Part shown: one piece after another, positions 22,171-31,972 of the stretch | Layout of the letters: every line of letters starts with the position of its first letter | Numbering within the stretch: the stretch's first letter is position 1 | Origin: Leclercia sp. 29361 | GTDB lineage: Bacteria > Pseudomonadota > Gammaproteobacteria > Enterobacterales > Enterobacteriaceae | Direction: 5' to 3' | Length of the DNA stretch: 64,000 nt | NCBI RefSeq assembly: GCF_011290365.1 | Contig: NZ_CP049786.1 | Location: 1,054,001 to 1,118,000 of the forward strand | The notes under the pieces: generated by a model | What the model was told of the DNA's origin: nothing | The model's input: the letters and a program-made list of their open reading frames with translations, nothing else | The model's database searches: none | Translations under genes and position numbers: made by a program

Positions 22171-23145
22171 TTACTTAAATCCCACCACCGGATGCTGCTT
22201 GTACGGCGTTTCCAGTTCGGCAATCTGTTCCGGCGTCAGGGTGATATCCACGGCGTTGATCAGCTCATCCAGTTGCTCTTCGCGCGAGGCACCGATAATC
22301 GGTGCGGCAACCCCTCGTTTACTTAACACCCACGCCAGCGCCACCTGAGCGCGCGTCACGTCGAGCTCCTCGGCAATCCTCGCTACCCGTTCCGCAATCT
22401 GCGCGTTATTGGCTTCGGTTTCCTCATACAGCGTTTTACCAAACTCATCCGATACCGAGCGGGCTGTGGTTTCGCCCCACGGACGGGTTAACCGCCCGCG
22501 TGCCAGCGGACTCCACGGGATCACCGCCACGCCGTGCTGATAGCACAGGGGCAACATCTCGCGCTCTTCTTCGCGGTAGATCAGGTTGTAGTGATCCTGC
22601 ATGGTGACAAACGGCGCCCAGCCGTGCTGTTCCTGCAGCGCCAGGGCTTCGGCAAACTGGGCGGCATGCATTGACGAGGCGCCGATATAGCGCGCTTTAC
22701 CCGCTTTGACCACGTCATTCAACGCTTCCAGCGTCTCTTCAATCGGCGTGTTGTAATCCCAGCGGTGGATTTGCAGCAGATCGACATACTCCATGTTCAG
22801 GCGTCGCAGGCTGTCATCAATAGAGCGCAGGATCTGCGCCCGGGAGAGGCCTTCTGCCAGATCGCCTGTCTGATGGTAAACCTTGGTAGCAACCACCACC
22901 TCTTCACGGCGGGCAAAGTCGCGCAGGGCCTGGCCGACGATCTCTTCGCTGCTGCCGTCGGAGTAGCTGTTAGCGGTATCAAAGAAGTTAATGCCGCCTT
23001 CGAGAGCGTGTTTGATGATTGGGCGGCTGCTCTCTTCCGGCAACGTCCAGGCGTGCTTACCCCGGTCCGGCTCGCCAAAGGTCATGCAGCCCAGGCAAAG
23101 TCGGGAAACCTTAAGATCTGTTTTTCCTAATATATTGTATTGCAT
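22171..23145 (-). CDS. yajO: Aldo-keto reductase YajO
   Basis: A 324-residue aldo-keto reductase barrel, the same length as E. coli YajO, which has been linked to xylulose phosphate and thiamine-related metabolism. The family tetrad is visible: Asp and Tyr in FDTANSYSDG, Lys in VVATKVY, His in LLQIHRWD. NADPH-binding residues lie near the C-terminus (PIIGASREEQL). The start gives MQYNILGKTDLKVSRL. Confidence 0.95.
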   Translation of the reverse strand: MQYNILGKTDLKVSRLCLGCMTFGEPDRGKHAWTLPEESSRPIIKHALEGGINFFDTANSYSDGSSEEIVGQALRDFARREEVVVATKVYHQTGDLAEGLSRAQILRSIDDSLRRLNMEYVDLLQIHRWDYNTPIEETLEALNDVVKAGKARYIGASSMHAAQFAEALALQEQHGWAPFVTMQDHYNLIYREEEREMLPLCYQHGVAVIPWSPLARGRLTRPWGETTARSVSDEFGKTLYEETEANNAQIAERVARIAEELDVTRAQVALAWVLSKRGVAAPIIGASREEQLDELINAVDITLTPEQIAELETPYKQHPVVGFK

Positions 23146-23210
23146 GGTTCCACTCCTGCTGATTACTTAAAACGTACCGTTAAGCATAGCAGGAGCGGAA
23201 AGGGGAGGGA

Positions 23211-25073
23211 TTATGCCAGCCAGGCGGTGATGCGGGCTTCGATACCTGCGGCGTCCAGACCGATGTCGGCGCGCGCTTCGTCCTGGGTACCCTGCGGGAT
23301 AAAGTGATCCGGCAGGCCAAGGTTCAGCACCGGCACGACTTTACGTTTCGCCATCAGCACTTCGTTCACACCGCTGCCTGCGCCACCCATAATGGCATTT
23401 TCTTCCAGGGTGATCAGGGCTTCATGCTGCGATGCCATCTGCAGAATCAGGGCTTCATCCAGCGGCTTCACAAAGCGCATATCCACCAGCGTCGCGTTAA
23501 GGGATTCCGCCACTTTTGCCGCTTCCGGCATCAGCGTACCGAAGTTTAGGATCGCCAGCTTTTCACCGCGACGTTTGACGACGCCTTTACCAATCGGCAG
23601 TTTTGCCAGCGGCTCCAGGGTCACGCCCACGGCGTTACCGCGAGGATAACGCACGGCGGTAGGGCCATCCTGATAGTGATAGCCGGTGAACAGCATCTGA
23701 CGGCATTCGTTCTCGTCGCTTGGGGTCATCACCACCATATCCGGGACACAGCGCAGGAAGGAGAGATCGAACGCCCCCTGGTGCGTCTGGCCGTCGGCGC
23801 CGACAATACCCGCCCGGTCAATGGCGAACAGCACCGGCAGTTTCTGAATGGCGACATCGTGGATCACCTGGTCATAGGCGCGCTGCAGGAAGGTGGAGTA
23901 GATCGCCACTACCGGCTTGTAACCGCCAATCGCCAGGCCTGCGGCAAAGGTCACCGCATGTTGCTCGGCGATGGCAACATCAAAATATTGCGTCGGGTAT
24001 TTGCGGGAAAACTCGACCATCCCGGAGCCTTCGCGCATCGCCGGGGTCACGGCCATCAGCTTGCTGTCTTTAGCGGCGGTTTCACACAGCCAGTCACCGA
24101 AGATTTTTGAATAGCTCGGCATCCCGCCGCTGCTTTTTGGCAGGCAGCCGCTGGTCGGGTCGAATTTAGGCACCGCGTGGAAGGTGATCGGGTCTTTTTC
24201 GGCCGGTTCGTAGCCCCGGCCTTTTTTGGTCATGATATGCAGGAACTGCGGGCCTTTCAGGTCGCGCATGTTTTTCAGCGTCGAGACCAGGCTCAGCACG
24301 TCGTGCCCATCTACCGGGCCGATGTAGTTAAAGCCCAGCTCTTCAAACAGCGTGCCCGGCACTACCATGCCTTTGATGTGCTCTTCGGTGCGCTTCAACA
24401 GCTCTTTGATCGGCGGTACACCGGAGAGAACTTTTTTACCGCCTTCGCGCAGGCTGGAGTAGAGCTTACCCGAGAGCAGATTCGCCAGGTGGTTATTCAG
24501 CGCCCCGACGTTTTCGGAAATCGACATCTCGTTGTCATTGAGCACCACCAGCATGTCGGGTTTGATATCGCCCGCGTGGTTCATCGCCTCAAAGGCCATC
24601 CCGGCGGTGATCGCGCCATCGCCAATGACGCAGACGGTGCGACGCTGTTTATTCTCTTTTTCGGCGGCAACGGCAATACCGATCCCGGCAGAAATGGAGG
24701 TGGAAGAGTGACCGACGCTCAGCACGTCGTATTCGCTCTCGCCGCGCCATGGGAACGGATGCAGGCCCTCTTTCTGGCGAATGGTGCCAATTTTATCACG
24801 ACGACCGGTGAGAATTTTGTGCGGATAAGCCTGATGACCCACGTCCCAGATCAGCTGATCGAAGGGCGTGTTATAGACATAATGCAGCGCCACGGTGAGT
24901 TCCACCGTGCCAAGCCCGGAGGCGAAATGGCCGCTGGAGCGGCTTACGCTGTCAAGCAGATAGCGACGCAGCTCGTCACACAGCTTCGGCAGGCTCTCTT
25001 TCGGCAACAGACGTAACTCCTGGGTGGAGTCAACCAACGCCAGTGTCGGGTATTTGGCAATATCAAAACTCAT
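23211..25073 (-). CDS. dxs: 1-deoxy-D-xylulose-5-phosphate synthase Dxs
   Basis: Thiamine-diphosphate enzyme that joins pyruvate and glyceraldehyde 3-phosphate, the first step of the MEP isoprenoid pathway. The 620 residues equal E. coli Dxs. The TPP motif is [18 protein letters not shown] through LNDNEMSIS; the transketolase-like middle domain has [12 protein letters not shown] and the catalytic His region [15 protein letters not shown]. It is the last gene of the xseB-ispA-dxs operon. Confidence 0.98.
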   Translation of the reverse strand: MSFDIAKYPTLALVDSTQELRLLPKESLPKLCDELRRYLLDSVSRSSGHFASGLGTVELTVALHYVYNTPFDQLIWDVGHQAYPHKILTGRRDKIGTIRQKEGLHPFPWRGESEYDVLSVGHSSTSISAGIGIAVAAEKENKQRRTVCVIGDGAITAGMAFEAMNHAGDIKPDMLVVLNDNEMSISENVGALNNHLANLLSGKLYSSLREGGKKVLSGVPPIKELLKRTEEHIKGMVVPGTLFEELGFNYIGPVDGHDVLSLVSTLKNMRDLKGPQFLHIMTKKGRGYEPAEKDPITFHAVPKFDPTSGCLPKSSGGMPSYSKIFGDWLCETAAKDSKLMAVTPAMREGSGMVEFSRKYPTQYFDVAIAEQHAVTFAAGLAIGGYKPVVAIYSTFLQRAYDQVIHDVAIQKLPVLFAIDRAGIVGADGQTHQGAFDLSFLRCVPDMVVMTPSDENECRQMLFTGYHYQDGPTAVRYPRGNAVGVTLEPLAKLPIGKGVVKRRGEKLAILNFGTLMPEAAKVAESLNATLVDMRFVKPLDEALILQMASQHEALITLEENAIMGGAGSGVNEVLMAKRKVVPVLNLGLPDHFIPQGTQDEARADIGLDAAGIEARITAWLA

Positions 25074-25097
25074 CAGAGACTCATCGTGGTGTTTTCG

Positions 25098-25997
25098 TTA
25101 TTTATCACGCTGGATTATATAGTCCGCTAGCGCTTCCAGTGCCGAGGTGTCCAGTGACTGCGCGGCCAGTTGCTCTAGCGACTGACGGGCATCCGCAATC
25201 AGGTCCCGGGCTTTTTGTTGGGCTTGCTCAAGGCCCAGAAGGGCGGGATAGGTACTTTTGCCAAGCTGCTGATCGGCACCCTGACGTTTACCCAATGTTG
25301 CAGTATCGCCCACGACATCCAGAATGTCATCCTGAACCTGGAAGGCTAAACCGATACTTTCTGCATAACGATCCAGAACCGGCAAGGCTTTGCGACCCTG
25401 TTCACCCGCGCTCAGCGCGCCCAGACGAACGGCTGCACGAATCAACGCCCCGGTCTTGTGGCGATGAATTCGCTCCAGCTGTTCCAGATTAACCTGACGG
25501 CCTTCTGCCTCCAGATCCAGCGCCTGACCGCCACACATACCGGCAACACCGCTGGCCATTGCCAGCTCGGAGACCATCGCCAGACGATCGCGATCCGCCA
25601 CTTCCACCATCGGCGCATCGCTCAGAATCGAGAACGCCAGGGTTTGCAAGGCATCGCCCGCCAGAATGGCGTTCGCTTCGCCAAATTTAATGTGGCAGGT
25701 CGGCTGACCGCGACGCAGATCGTCGTCGTCCATCGCCGGCAGATCGTCGTGGATCAGCGAGTAGGCGTGAATACACTCGACCGCAGCGGCTGGCGCATCC
25801 AGCGTATCGGCGCTGATGCCGAACATTCCGCCGGTGGCATACACCAGAAAAGGACGCAGGCGTTTGCCGCCTAACAGTGCGCCATAATGCATGGCCTCAA
25901 CCAGTGGAGTGTTCTGAAAAGGCTGGGGAGCGATAAAACGGCGCAGCGCATCGTCAGCACGCCCGACGCACGCCTGAAGCTGGTTCGAAAAGTCCAT
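25098..25997 (-). CDS. ispA: Farnesyl diphosphate synthase IspA
   Basis: Condenses isopentenyl diphosphate with DMAPP and GPP to give farnesyl diphosphate. The 299 residues match E. coli IspA. The two Asp-rich motifs are DDLPAMDDDD (first) and DDILD (second); the GGKRLRPFL segment binds diphosphate. It starts directly after the xseB stop, which indicates translational coupling. Confidence 0.98.
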   Translation of the reverse strand: MDFSNQLQACVGRADDALRRFIAPQPFQNTPLVEAMHYGALLGGKRLRPFLVYATGGMFGISADTLDAPAAAVECIHAYSLIHDDLPAMDDDDLRRGQPTCHIKFGEANAILAGDALQTLAFSILSDAPMVEVADRDRLAMVSELAMASGVAGMCGGQALDLEAEGRQVNLEQLERIHRHKTGALIRAAVRLGALSAGEQGRKALPVLDRYAESIGLAFQVQDDILDVVGDTATLGKRQGADQQLGKSTYPALLGLEQAQQKARDLIADARQSLEQLAAQSLDTSALEALADYIIQRDK

Positions 25998-26240
25998 CTA
26001 CTCGGCATCCGGTGTGAAGGGGGTCGTGGCGGCATCTTCGTTATCGGAAAGCAGGATCTGCACGCGTTGTTCCGCCTGTTGCAGCTTAACCTGGCCCTGG
26101 CGCGCCAGCTGCACGCCACGTTCGAATTCATTAAGCGCCTCTTCTAACGGCAGGTCGCCGCTTTCCAGACGGGTAACGATTTGCTCCAGTTCACTCAGCG
26201 CAGTTTCGAAACTGGCGGGTGCATCGTTTTTCTTCGGCAT
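25998..26240 (-). CDS. xseB: Exonuclease VII small subunit XseB
   Basis: Small helical subunit (80 residues) of the single-strand-specific exonuclease VII; the large subunit XseA is encoded elsewhere. The core [23 protein letters not shown] is the family signature. It is the first gene of the operon with ispA and dxs, and lies divergent from thiI. Confidence 0.97.
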   Translation of the reverse strand: MPKKNDAPASFETALSELEQIVTRLESGDLPLEEALNEFERGVQLARQGQVKLQQAEQRVQILLSDNEDAATTPFTPDAE

Positions 26241-26432
26241 AGTGAATGTCTGACTCTCAGTTTTTTATCCCTGATATGGTATCGGACTCAGGGTAATTAT
26301 CAAATAACGCGCAATGTGCGCAGGAGCCACGCGATGGTGGTATACTTCCGCGCCTGGATGCAGCCCTGGAAATGTGGGCTGCTGTACTTTTCCATTACAA
26401 GCCTTATCGCTTGCCAAAGAAACATTGCCGCC

Positions 26433-27881
26433 ATGAAGTTTATCATTAAATTGTTCCCTGAAATCACCATCAAAAGCCAATCTGTGCGTTTGCGCTTTAT
26501 TAAAATTTTAACCGGGAACATTCGTAACGTTCTGAAGCACTACGACGAGACGCTGGCCGTCGTGCGTCACTGGGATCATGTTGAAGTCCGCGCTAAAGAT
26601 GAAAACAAGCGCCTGGACATTCGTGATGCCTTAACCCGCATCCCGGGGATCCACCATATTCTGGAAGTGGAAGATGTTCCTTTCACCTCCCTGCACGACA
26701 TCTTCGAAAAAGCGCTGGCGCAGTATCGCGATCAGATCGAAGGCAAAACTTTCTGCGTGCGCGCCAAGCGTCGCGGTAAACATGAGTTTAGCTCTATTGA
26801 AGTTGAACGCTACGTCGGCGGCGGGCTGAATCAGCACGTTGAATCGGCGCGCGTGCGTCTGAACAATCCGGAAGTGACCGTTAATCTGGAAATCGAAAAC
26901 GACCGCCTGCTGCTGGTGAAAGGCCGCTATGAAGGTATCGGCGGTTTCCCAATCGGTACCCAGGAAGACGTGCTGTCGCTGATTTCCGGCGGTTTCGACT
27001 CCGGTGTTTCCAGCTATATGCTGATGCGTCGCGGCTGCCGCGTGCACTACTGCTTCTTCAACCTCGGCGGCGCGGCGCATGAAATCGGCGTGCGTCAGGT
27101 GGCTCATTATCTGTGGAACCGCTTCGGCAGCTCCCACCGCGTGCGTTTTGTGGCGATCAACTTTGAGCCGGTGGTTGGCGAGATCCTCGAGAAAGTTGAC
27201 GACGGCCAGATGGGCGTGGTGCTGAAGCGCATGATGGTACGTGCAGCCTCTAAAGTGGCTGAGCGTTATGGCGTGCAGGCGCTGGTCACCGGCGAAGCGC
27301 TGGGCCAGGTCTCCAGCCAGACCCTGACCAACCTGCGTCTGATCGACAACGTCTCGGATACATTGATCCTGCGTCCGCTGATCTCCCACGATAAAGAGCA
27401 CATTATCGACCTGGCGCGTGAGATCGGTACCGAAGACTTCGCCCGCACCATGCCGGAATACTGCGGGGTGATTTCCAAGAGCCCGACCGTGAAAGCGGTG
27501 AAGGCGAAGATCGAAGCGGAAGAAGAGAACTTCGATTTCAGCATCCTTGAAAAAGTGGTGGCTGAAGCTTCTAACATCGATATCCGTGAAATCGCCCAGC
27601 AGACCGAGCAGGACGTTGTGGAGGTCGAAACCGTCAGTGGTTTTGGCCCGGACGATGTGCTGCTGGATATTCGCTCGATTGACGAGCAGGATGCGAAGCC
27701 GTTTACGCCGGAAGGTGTGGAAGTGGCATCAGTGCCGTTCTACAAGCTGAGCACCAAATTTGGCGATCTGGACAAGAACAAAACCTATCTGCTCTGGTGC
27801 GAGCGCGGGGTGATGAGCCGTCTGCAGGCGCTCTATCTGCGCGAGCAGGGCTTTACCAATGTGAAGGTGTATCGCCCGTAG
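26433..27881 (+). CDS. thiI: tRNA 4-thiouridine synthase / thiazole sulfur carrier ThiI
   Basis: Makes 4-thiouridine at tRNA position 8 and passes sulfur to the thiazole branch of thiamine synthesis. The 482 residues equal E. coli ThiI: ferredoxin-like and THUMP domains (about 1-165), PP-loop ATP pyrophosphatase domain ([11 protein letters not shown]), and a C-terminal rhodanese domain whose catalytic Cys is in [10 protein letters not shown]. The open frame extends far upstream, but ATG 26433 gives the true N-terminus [14 protein letters not shown]. Confidence 0.97.
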   Translation: MKFIIKLFPEITIKSQSVRLRFIKILTGNIRNVLKHYDETLAVVRHWDHVEVRAKDENKRLDIRDALTRIPGIHHILEVEDVPFTSLHDIFEKALAQYRDQIEGKTFCVRAKRRGKHEFSSIEVERYVGGGLNQHVESARVRLNNPEVTVNLEIENDRLLLVKGRYEGIGGFPIGTQEDVLSLISGGFDSGVSSYMLMRRGCRVHYCFFNLGGAAHEIGVRQVAHYLWNRFGSSHRVRFVAINFEPVVGEILEKVDDGQMGVVLKRMMVRAASKVAERYGVQALVTGEALGQVSSQTLTNLRLIDNVSDTLILRPLISHDKEHIIDLAREIGTEDFARTMPEYCGVISKSPTVKAVKAKIEAEEENFDFSILEKVVAEASNIDIREIAQQTEQDVVEVETVSGFGPDDVLLDIRSIDEQDAKPFTPEGVEVASVPFYKLSTKFGDLDKNKTYLLWCERGVMSRLQALYLREQGFTNVKVYRP

Positions 27882-27887
27882 TTAAAA

Positions 27888-27972
27888 TGCCCGGCGGCGC
27901 TGCGCTTGCCGGGCCTACAGGTTCGTGCTCTTTGTAGGCCGGGTAAGGCGCAGCCGCCACCCGGCTTTTTTA
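27888..27972. repeat. REP/BIME element between thiI and yajL
   Basis: Two inverted REP units, GCCCGGCGGCGCTGCGC ... GCCGGGCCTAC and GTAGGCCGGGTAAGGCGCAGC ... GCCACCCGGC, followed by a T run. It is very similar to the element at 22085-22170. Confidence 0.87.
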
Positions 27973-27976
27973 CGCA

Positions 27977-28570
27977 TTACGCTTCGTAATAGTTATAGAT
28001 CCCCGCCGCCATCACCAGCGAAGAGGCCACTTCATAGGCTTTTTCGCGCCCGACCAGCAGCTCGATAATCTTCAGCGCAAAATCAATCGACGTGCCCGGC
28101 CCCTGGCTGGTGAGCAGGTTTACGCGTGGATCCCAGACCATACGCTTATCCACCCACTGCTCTTCGGGGATCTTATCCTTCAGCGTTGGGAAACCGGTCA
28201 TATTGCCAATCGGGAAGATATTGTGCGGCACCAGCACCGTGGCGGCGGCCGCGCAGATGGCGGCGACGATGCGCCCGGAATGGTGGAACTGCCTGACGGT
28301 TTCGACTAGCAGCGGGCTGTCACGGAAGCACTCCGCGCCCTTGATACCGCCCGGGAGAACGATCACGTCGTAATCACCGTCGGCCACCTCTACCAGCGGG
28401 GCATCTGCCACGAGCTTTACCCCACGCGAGCAGGTGATGATCAGATTGCCATCGCTGGCGACGCTCGCTGTCGTGACGCTAATCCCGGCGCGAACCAGCA
28501 GATCGATCGTAGTGACCGCTTCGGTCTCTTCGCTACCAGGGGCGAGGCATACCAGTGCCGACGCGCTCAT
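27977..28570 (-). CDS. yajL: DJ-1/PfpI family protein YajL
   Basis: A protein of the DJ-1 superfamily, linked in E. coli to oxidative-stress protection and reported chaperone or deglycase activity. The 197 residues match E. coli YajL. The nucleophile-elbow Cys lies in AAICAA, with the upstream Glu in PGSEETEA. The residue two after CA is Ala here where E. coli has Pro. The frame is open to 28612, but the start at 28570 gives [12 protein letters not shown]. It overlaps the end of panE by 38 bases. Confidence 0.95.
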   Translation of the reverse strand: MSASALVCLAPGSEETEAVTTIDLLVRAGISVTTASVASDGNLIITCSRGVKLVADAPLVEVADGDYDVIVLPGGIKGAECFRDSPLLVETVRQFHHSGRIVAAICAAAATVLVPHNIFPIGNMTGFPTLKDKIPEEQWVDKRMVWDPRVNLLTSQGPGTSIDFALKIIELLVGREKAYEVASSLVMAAGIYNYYEA

Positions 28571-29444
28571 ACTCACTCTCCTTACGTTTAACCTGTTCGT
28601 ACAGACGGACATTTTCCGGCACGCTGATACCGTGTGCGCGGGCGCGTTTTAGCAGGTAACCGGTAATGTAATCAATTTCGGTATGCCGGAGCCCGCGGAT
28701 ATCCTGCAGCATCGAAGAGATGTTCTGGGCGGTGCGCTCTATGACCTCGTCAACGTAATAGCGAATATCGTCCACCGAGGTGTGGATGCCCTCGCGCTCC
28801 ACGACGGCCGCGACCTCTGCACACAGCGTGGCGATGGTCTGCGGATGGTTTTTAAGCTCACCGTTTGGACAATCCAGCAGGGCGGTCAGCGGATTAATCA
28901 CGCAGTTTACCGCCAGCTTGCGCCACATCTGTGGGCGGATGTTATCGTGCCAAGCGACATCCGGCAGTACCTGCTGGAAACGATCCGCCAGATAACTGTA
29001 GTCCCCCTCCTGCGCTCTGGCCGGGCCGATGTGGGTCATCCCGCTGGCGACATGAACAATCACATTACCGTCACGGCGGGCCGCATGGGTGGTGATGGCC
29101 ATCAGCAGCGGCTGGGGAACGCTTTTAAGCTCTTCAATGGTCCCCATCCCGTTGTGAAGCAACATTATCGGTGACGTAGGGGGAAGGGTGGATGCCAGCG
29201 TCCGCACGGCATCAGAGACCTGCCAGGCTTTCAGGGTAACGAGCAAAAGATCGCTTTGGGCCAGGAAATCCGGATCGTTGGCGATAAGAGATTCGTTAAA
29301 GATACTCCCGTCTTCTTCAATCAGGTTTACACTGCAATAGGGCTGTGGCACGCGCAGCCAGCCCTGGACTTCGTGTCCCTGTTTGCGAAGTGCGGCGAGC
29401 CAAAGTTGTCCCAGTGCCCCGCATCCGAGCACGGTAATTTTCAT
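28533..29444 (-). CDS. panE: 2-dehydropantoate 2-reductase PanE
   Basis: NADPH-dependent reduction of ketopantoate to pantoate on the way to CoA. The 303 residues match E. coli PanE. The N-terminal Rossmann motif is GCGALGQLW, the catalytic Lys is in [16 protein letters not shown], and a conserved Glu lies in the C-terminal helical domain (REGIHTS ... [10 protein letters not shown], with TEIDYI). yajL overlaps its 3' end. Confidence 0.97.
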   Translation of the reverse strand: MKITVLGCGALGQLWLAALRKQGHEVQGWLRVPQPYCSVNLIEEDGSIFNESLIANDPDFLAQSDLLLVTLKAWQVSDAVRTLASTLPPTSPIMLLHNGMGTIEELKSVPQPLLMAITTHAARRDGNVIVHVASGMTHIGPARAQEGDYSYLADRFQQVLPDVAWHDNIRPQMWRKLAVNCVINPLTALLDCPNGELKNHPQTIATLCAEVAAVVEREGIHTSVDDIRYYVDEVIERTAQNISSMLQDIRGLRHTEIDYITGYLLKRARAHGISVPENVRLYEQVKRKESEYERVGTGMPRPW

Positions 29445-29573
29445 CGTTCCTCCTCACCTGCAACTGCGCCAGGTGTTACAACATGTAGTATAGCGTCGAC
29501 AACTAAGCTTCTGTTGAGTTATGCCCCGTAGCGGGTATTATGCAACGCAACAAAAGTGAAGGGAGAAGAAAAG

Positions 29574-30065
29574 ATGCCATCTTTCGATATTGTTTCCGAA
29601 GTTGATATCCAGGAAGTACGTAACGGCGTGGACAATGCCAGCCGTGAAGTTGAGTCACGTTTCGATTTTCGTGGCGTTGAGGCAAGTTTTGAGCTGAACG
29701 ACGCAAATAAGACCATTAAGATCCTGAGTGAGTCCGATTTCCAGGTCACCCAGCTGCTGGACATTCTGCGTGCCAAGCTGTTGAAGCGCGGCATCGAAGG
29801 GACCTCCCTCGATGTGCCGGAGACCTTCGTTCACAGCGGCAAAACCTGGTTTGTTGAAGCCAAACTGAAGCAGGGCATTGAGAGCGCGATGCAGAAGAAA
29901 ATCGTTAAGCTCATCAAAGACAGCAAGCTGAAGGTGCAGGCGCAGATCCAGGGCGAAGAGATTCGTGTTACCGGGAAATCCCGCGACGATCTGCAGGGTG
30001 TGATGGCGCTGGTGCGTGGCGGCGATCTCGGCCAGCCGTTCCAGTTCAAAAACTTCCGCGATTAA
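29574..30065 (+). CDS. yajQ: YajQ family nucleotide-binding protein
   Basis: A 163-residue two-domain protein of the YajQ family; homologues bind cyclic di-GMP (for example in Xanthomonas) or nucleic acid. The start at 29574 gives [17 protein letters not shown], and AAGGGAGAAG supplies the ribosome site. A terminator shared with yajR follows. Confidence 0.96.
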   Translation: MPSFDIVSEVDIQEVRNGVDNASREVESRFDFRGVEASFELNDANKTIKILSESDFQVTQLLDILRAKLLKRGIEGTSLDVPETFVHSGKTWFVEAKLKQGIESAMQKKIVKLIKDSKLKVQAQIQGEEIRVTGKSRDDLQGVMALVRGGDLGQPFQFKNFRD

Positions 30066-30066
30066 G

Positions 30067-30093
30067 AAAAAGCCCGGCGATGCCGGGCTTTTT
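30067..30093. terminator. Bidirectional terminator between yajQ and yajR
   Basis: Twelve-base perfect stem with A/T tracts (30067-30078 with 30082-30093) and a three-base loop. Confidence 0.92.
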
Positions 30094-30094
30094 T

Positions 30095-31456
30095 TCAGGC
30101 TTTAAGCGCCTGCTCAACTTCAAAGCGGTTTGTCACTTTACTGTCGATTTTAACGTACAGACTGCGCTCTTCCGGCACCAGTAATACCTCACTGACGCCC
30201 TCTTTGGCTTCAAGACGCTGTTTTAAGCCCTCACTCACCTTCACATCATGCGGAATTTCCACCCGCAGGCTGCTGACGTAACGTGGCTCTTTCATGGTGC
30301 TGGCCACCAGCAGCCAGACCGTTGCCAGCAGCGCACCCGCCAGGAATACGGTTTGTGAATCGAACATGCCATCGACCCAGCCTCCCAGCGCGCCGCCGAT
30401 GGCCACGCCGATAAACTGGCTGGTGGAGTAGATCCCCATCGCCGTGCCTTTATAGCCTGCCGGAGACTCTTTACTGATTAACGATGGTAACAGGGCTTCC
30501 ATCAGGTTGAAGGCGAGGAAGAAGAGCTGCACGCCCGCGACCAGCTCCCAGGAGTGCGGGCCGGAACCCCAGAGCACGATTTCGGCGATCAGCAGCAGGG
30601 CAACGCAGCCCAGGAAGACGCGCTTCATCCGGCGCTTCACTTCGGCGTAGATGATAAACGGCACCACGGAGACAAAAGAGATAAGCATGGTGAAGAGGTA
30701 GATTTTCCAGTGCTCAGCCGCCGGAAAACCGGCGGCGGCCAGCTGGCCGGGCAGGGCGACGAAGGTGGACATCAGCAGGATATGCAGGCACATGATGCCG
30801 AAGTTGAGCTTCAGCAAACGCGGTTCGACCAGCACCTTGCTGAAGCAGCCTTTAACCATCCCCGATTCACGGTTCAGCACATGATTTTTGCTGTTTGGCA
30901 CCACCCAAATCGTCAGCGCGATGCCGACGGTCGCCAGCACGGCGATCATCCAGAAGAGGGCGTTTAACCCGAGCGCATGGGTAATGATTGGACCCAGCAC
31001 CATCGCGATAGCAAAGGTGACGCCGAAGCTGACACCAATAAAGGCCATCGCTTTGGTACGGTTCTGTTCGCGGGTTAGATCCGACAGCAGTGCCATGACG
31101 GCGGCAGCGATGGCGCCCGAGCCCTGCAACGCGCGACCGAGAATAATGCCCCAGATAGAGTGGGAGAGGGCGGCGATCACGCTACCGGCAACAAACACCA
31201 GTAGCCCGCCGACGATCAGCGGCTTACGACCGACACGATCGGAGAGCAGGCCAAAGGGGATCTGAAAGACCGCCTGCGCCAGGCCATAAATACCGATGGC
31301 AAGACCAATTAACGCCTCGCTTGCTCCCTGTAATGCCATGCCGTATGTGGTCAGAACGGGCAGGACCATAAACATGCCGAGCATACGCAACGAAAAAACT
31401 GTCCCCAAACCCCAGGTGGCGCGTAGCTCGCCCGGCGTCATTTTATAATCGTTCAT
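30095..31456 (-). CDS. yajR: MFS transporter YajR
   Basis: Major facilitator with 12 membrane helices plus a C-terminal cytoplasmic ferredoxin-like domain (about residues 385-453), as in the E. coli YajR structure. The family motif A is visible as GLLSDRVGRKPLIVGG. The substrate is unknown. The start at 31456 gives MNDYKMTPGELRATWGLG; two codons further upstream are also open. It marks the left edge of the island: in E. coli its upstream neighbour is cyoE. Confidence 0.95.
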   Translation of the reverse strand: MNDYKMTPGELRATWGLGTVFSLRMLGMFMVLPVLTTYGMALQGASEALIGLAIGIYGLAQAVFQIPFGLLSDRVGRKPLIVGGLLVFVAGSVIAALSHSIWGIILGRALQGSGAIAAAVMALLSDLTREQNRTKAMAFIGVSFGVTFAIAMVLGPIITHALGLNALFWMIAVLATVGIALTIWVVPNSKNHVLNRESGMVKGCFSKVLVEPRLLKLNFGIMCLHILLMSTFVALPGQLAAAGFPAAEHWKIYLFTMLISFVSVVPFIIYAEVKRRMKRVFLGCVALLLIAEIVLWGSGPHSWELVAGVQLFFLAFNLMEALLPSLISKESPAGYKGTAMGIYSTSQFIGVAIGGALGGWVDGMFDSQTVFLAGALLATVWLLVASTMKEPRYVSSLRVEIPHDVKVSEGLKQRLEAKEGVSEVLLVPEERSLYVKIDSKVTNRFEVEQALKA

Positions 31457-31594
31457 TACCACCTCTGTCTAAAAAGCGCGTCCAGTGTAGTGCGAGACAG
31501 GGGTGGGGTAAACAGAGTGAGCATAAACAAATATTGCTGCTGTTAATGATTTGTGCTGTTAAGCGGATAAGAGTATGAGGGCAATTAAGGCAGA

Positions 31595-31622
31595 AATGGG
31601 CAGAGATGATGCTCTACCCATT
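31595..31622 (-). terminator. Hairpin downstream of the left peptide gene
   Basis: Eleven-base inverted repeat with one wobble pair and a six-base loop, 18 bases after the stop of the minus-strand peptide gene. The T content after it is moderate, so it is a probable but weak terminator. Confidence 0.5.
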
Positions 31623-31639
31623 AATAGATTTAAAACAAA

Positions 31640-31972
31640 TTACTCAGCGGCGCCTTGCAGGAAGCTATTCCAGTCGGATGCTGCATTGTCAACGAAAGTG
31701 TTCCAGCTATTCCCGGCAGTGTTTACAAAGCCGTTCCAGTTGTTTGAGCCGGTGGTGACAAAAGTCTCCCAGTTTGAACCGCCGAGCACAAATGTCCCGA
31801 ATGCCGCTGCGCTGTCTACAACGAAGTTACCAAATGCAGTCCCTGAAGTGACGACGAAGTTGCCAAAACCAACGCCTGAATTGAAGACAAATTCAGTAAA
31901 GCCTGTCACAGCTTTGGCTAAATTAAATCCACCGGAAATATATTCCATTTCGTATGCTGATAATTCTTTCAT
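31640..31972 (-). CDS. Small double-glycine-leader peptide with eight 11-residue repeats
   Basis: A 110-residue peptide that I do not recognise by name. Residues 1-15 (MKELSAYEMEYISGG) look like the double-glycine leader of class II microcins and related peptides, usually cut after GG by a peptidase-containing ABC exporter. The rest is a regular 11-residue repeat, [F/W]-x-x-F-[V/L] followed by small and polar residues, beginning at 25, 36, 47, 58, 68, 79, 90 and 101 (the fourth is ten long). The first four begin with Phe and the last four with Trp. There are no Cys residues. An AAAGGA ribosome site precedes the ATG. It is opposite in strand to the island operon and similar at both ends to the peptide at 52344-52670. 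No exporter of the required type lies in the window. Confidence 0.75.
   Translation of the reverse strand: MKELSAYEMEYISGGFNLAKAVTGFTEFVFNSGVGFGNFVVTSGTAFGNFVVDSAAAFGTFVLGGSNWETFVTTGSNNWNGFVNTAGNSWNTFVDNAASDWNSFLQGAAE

Noticed and set aside
22075..22326. Open frame after thiL as a replacement for pgpA
   Set aside because: It runs through the REP element and the opposite strand of yajO and shows no PgpA-like sequence.
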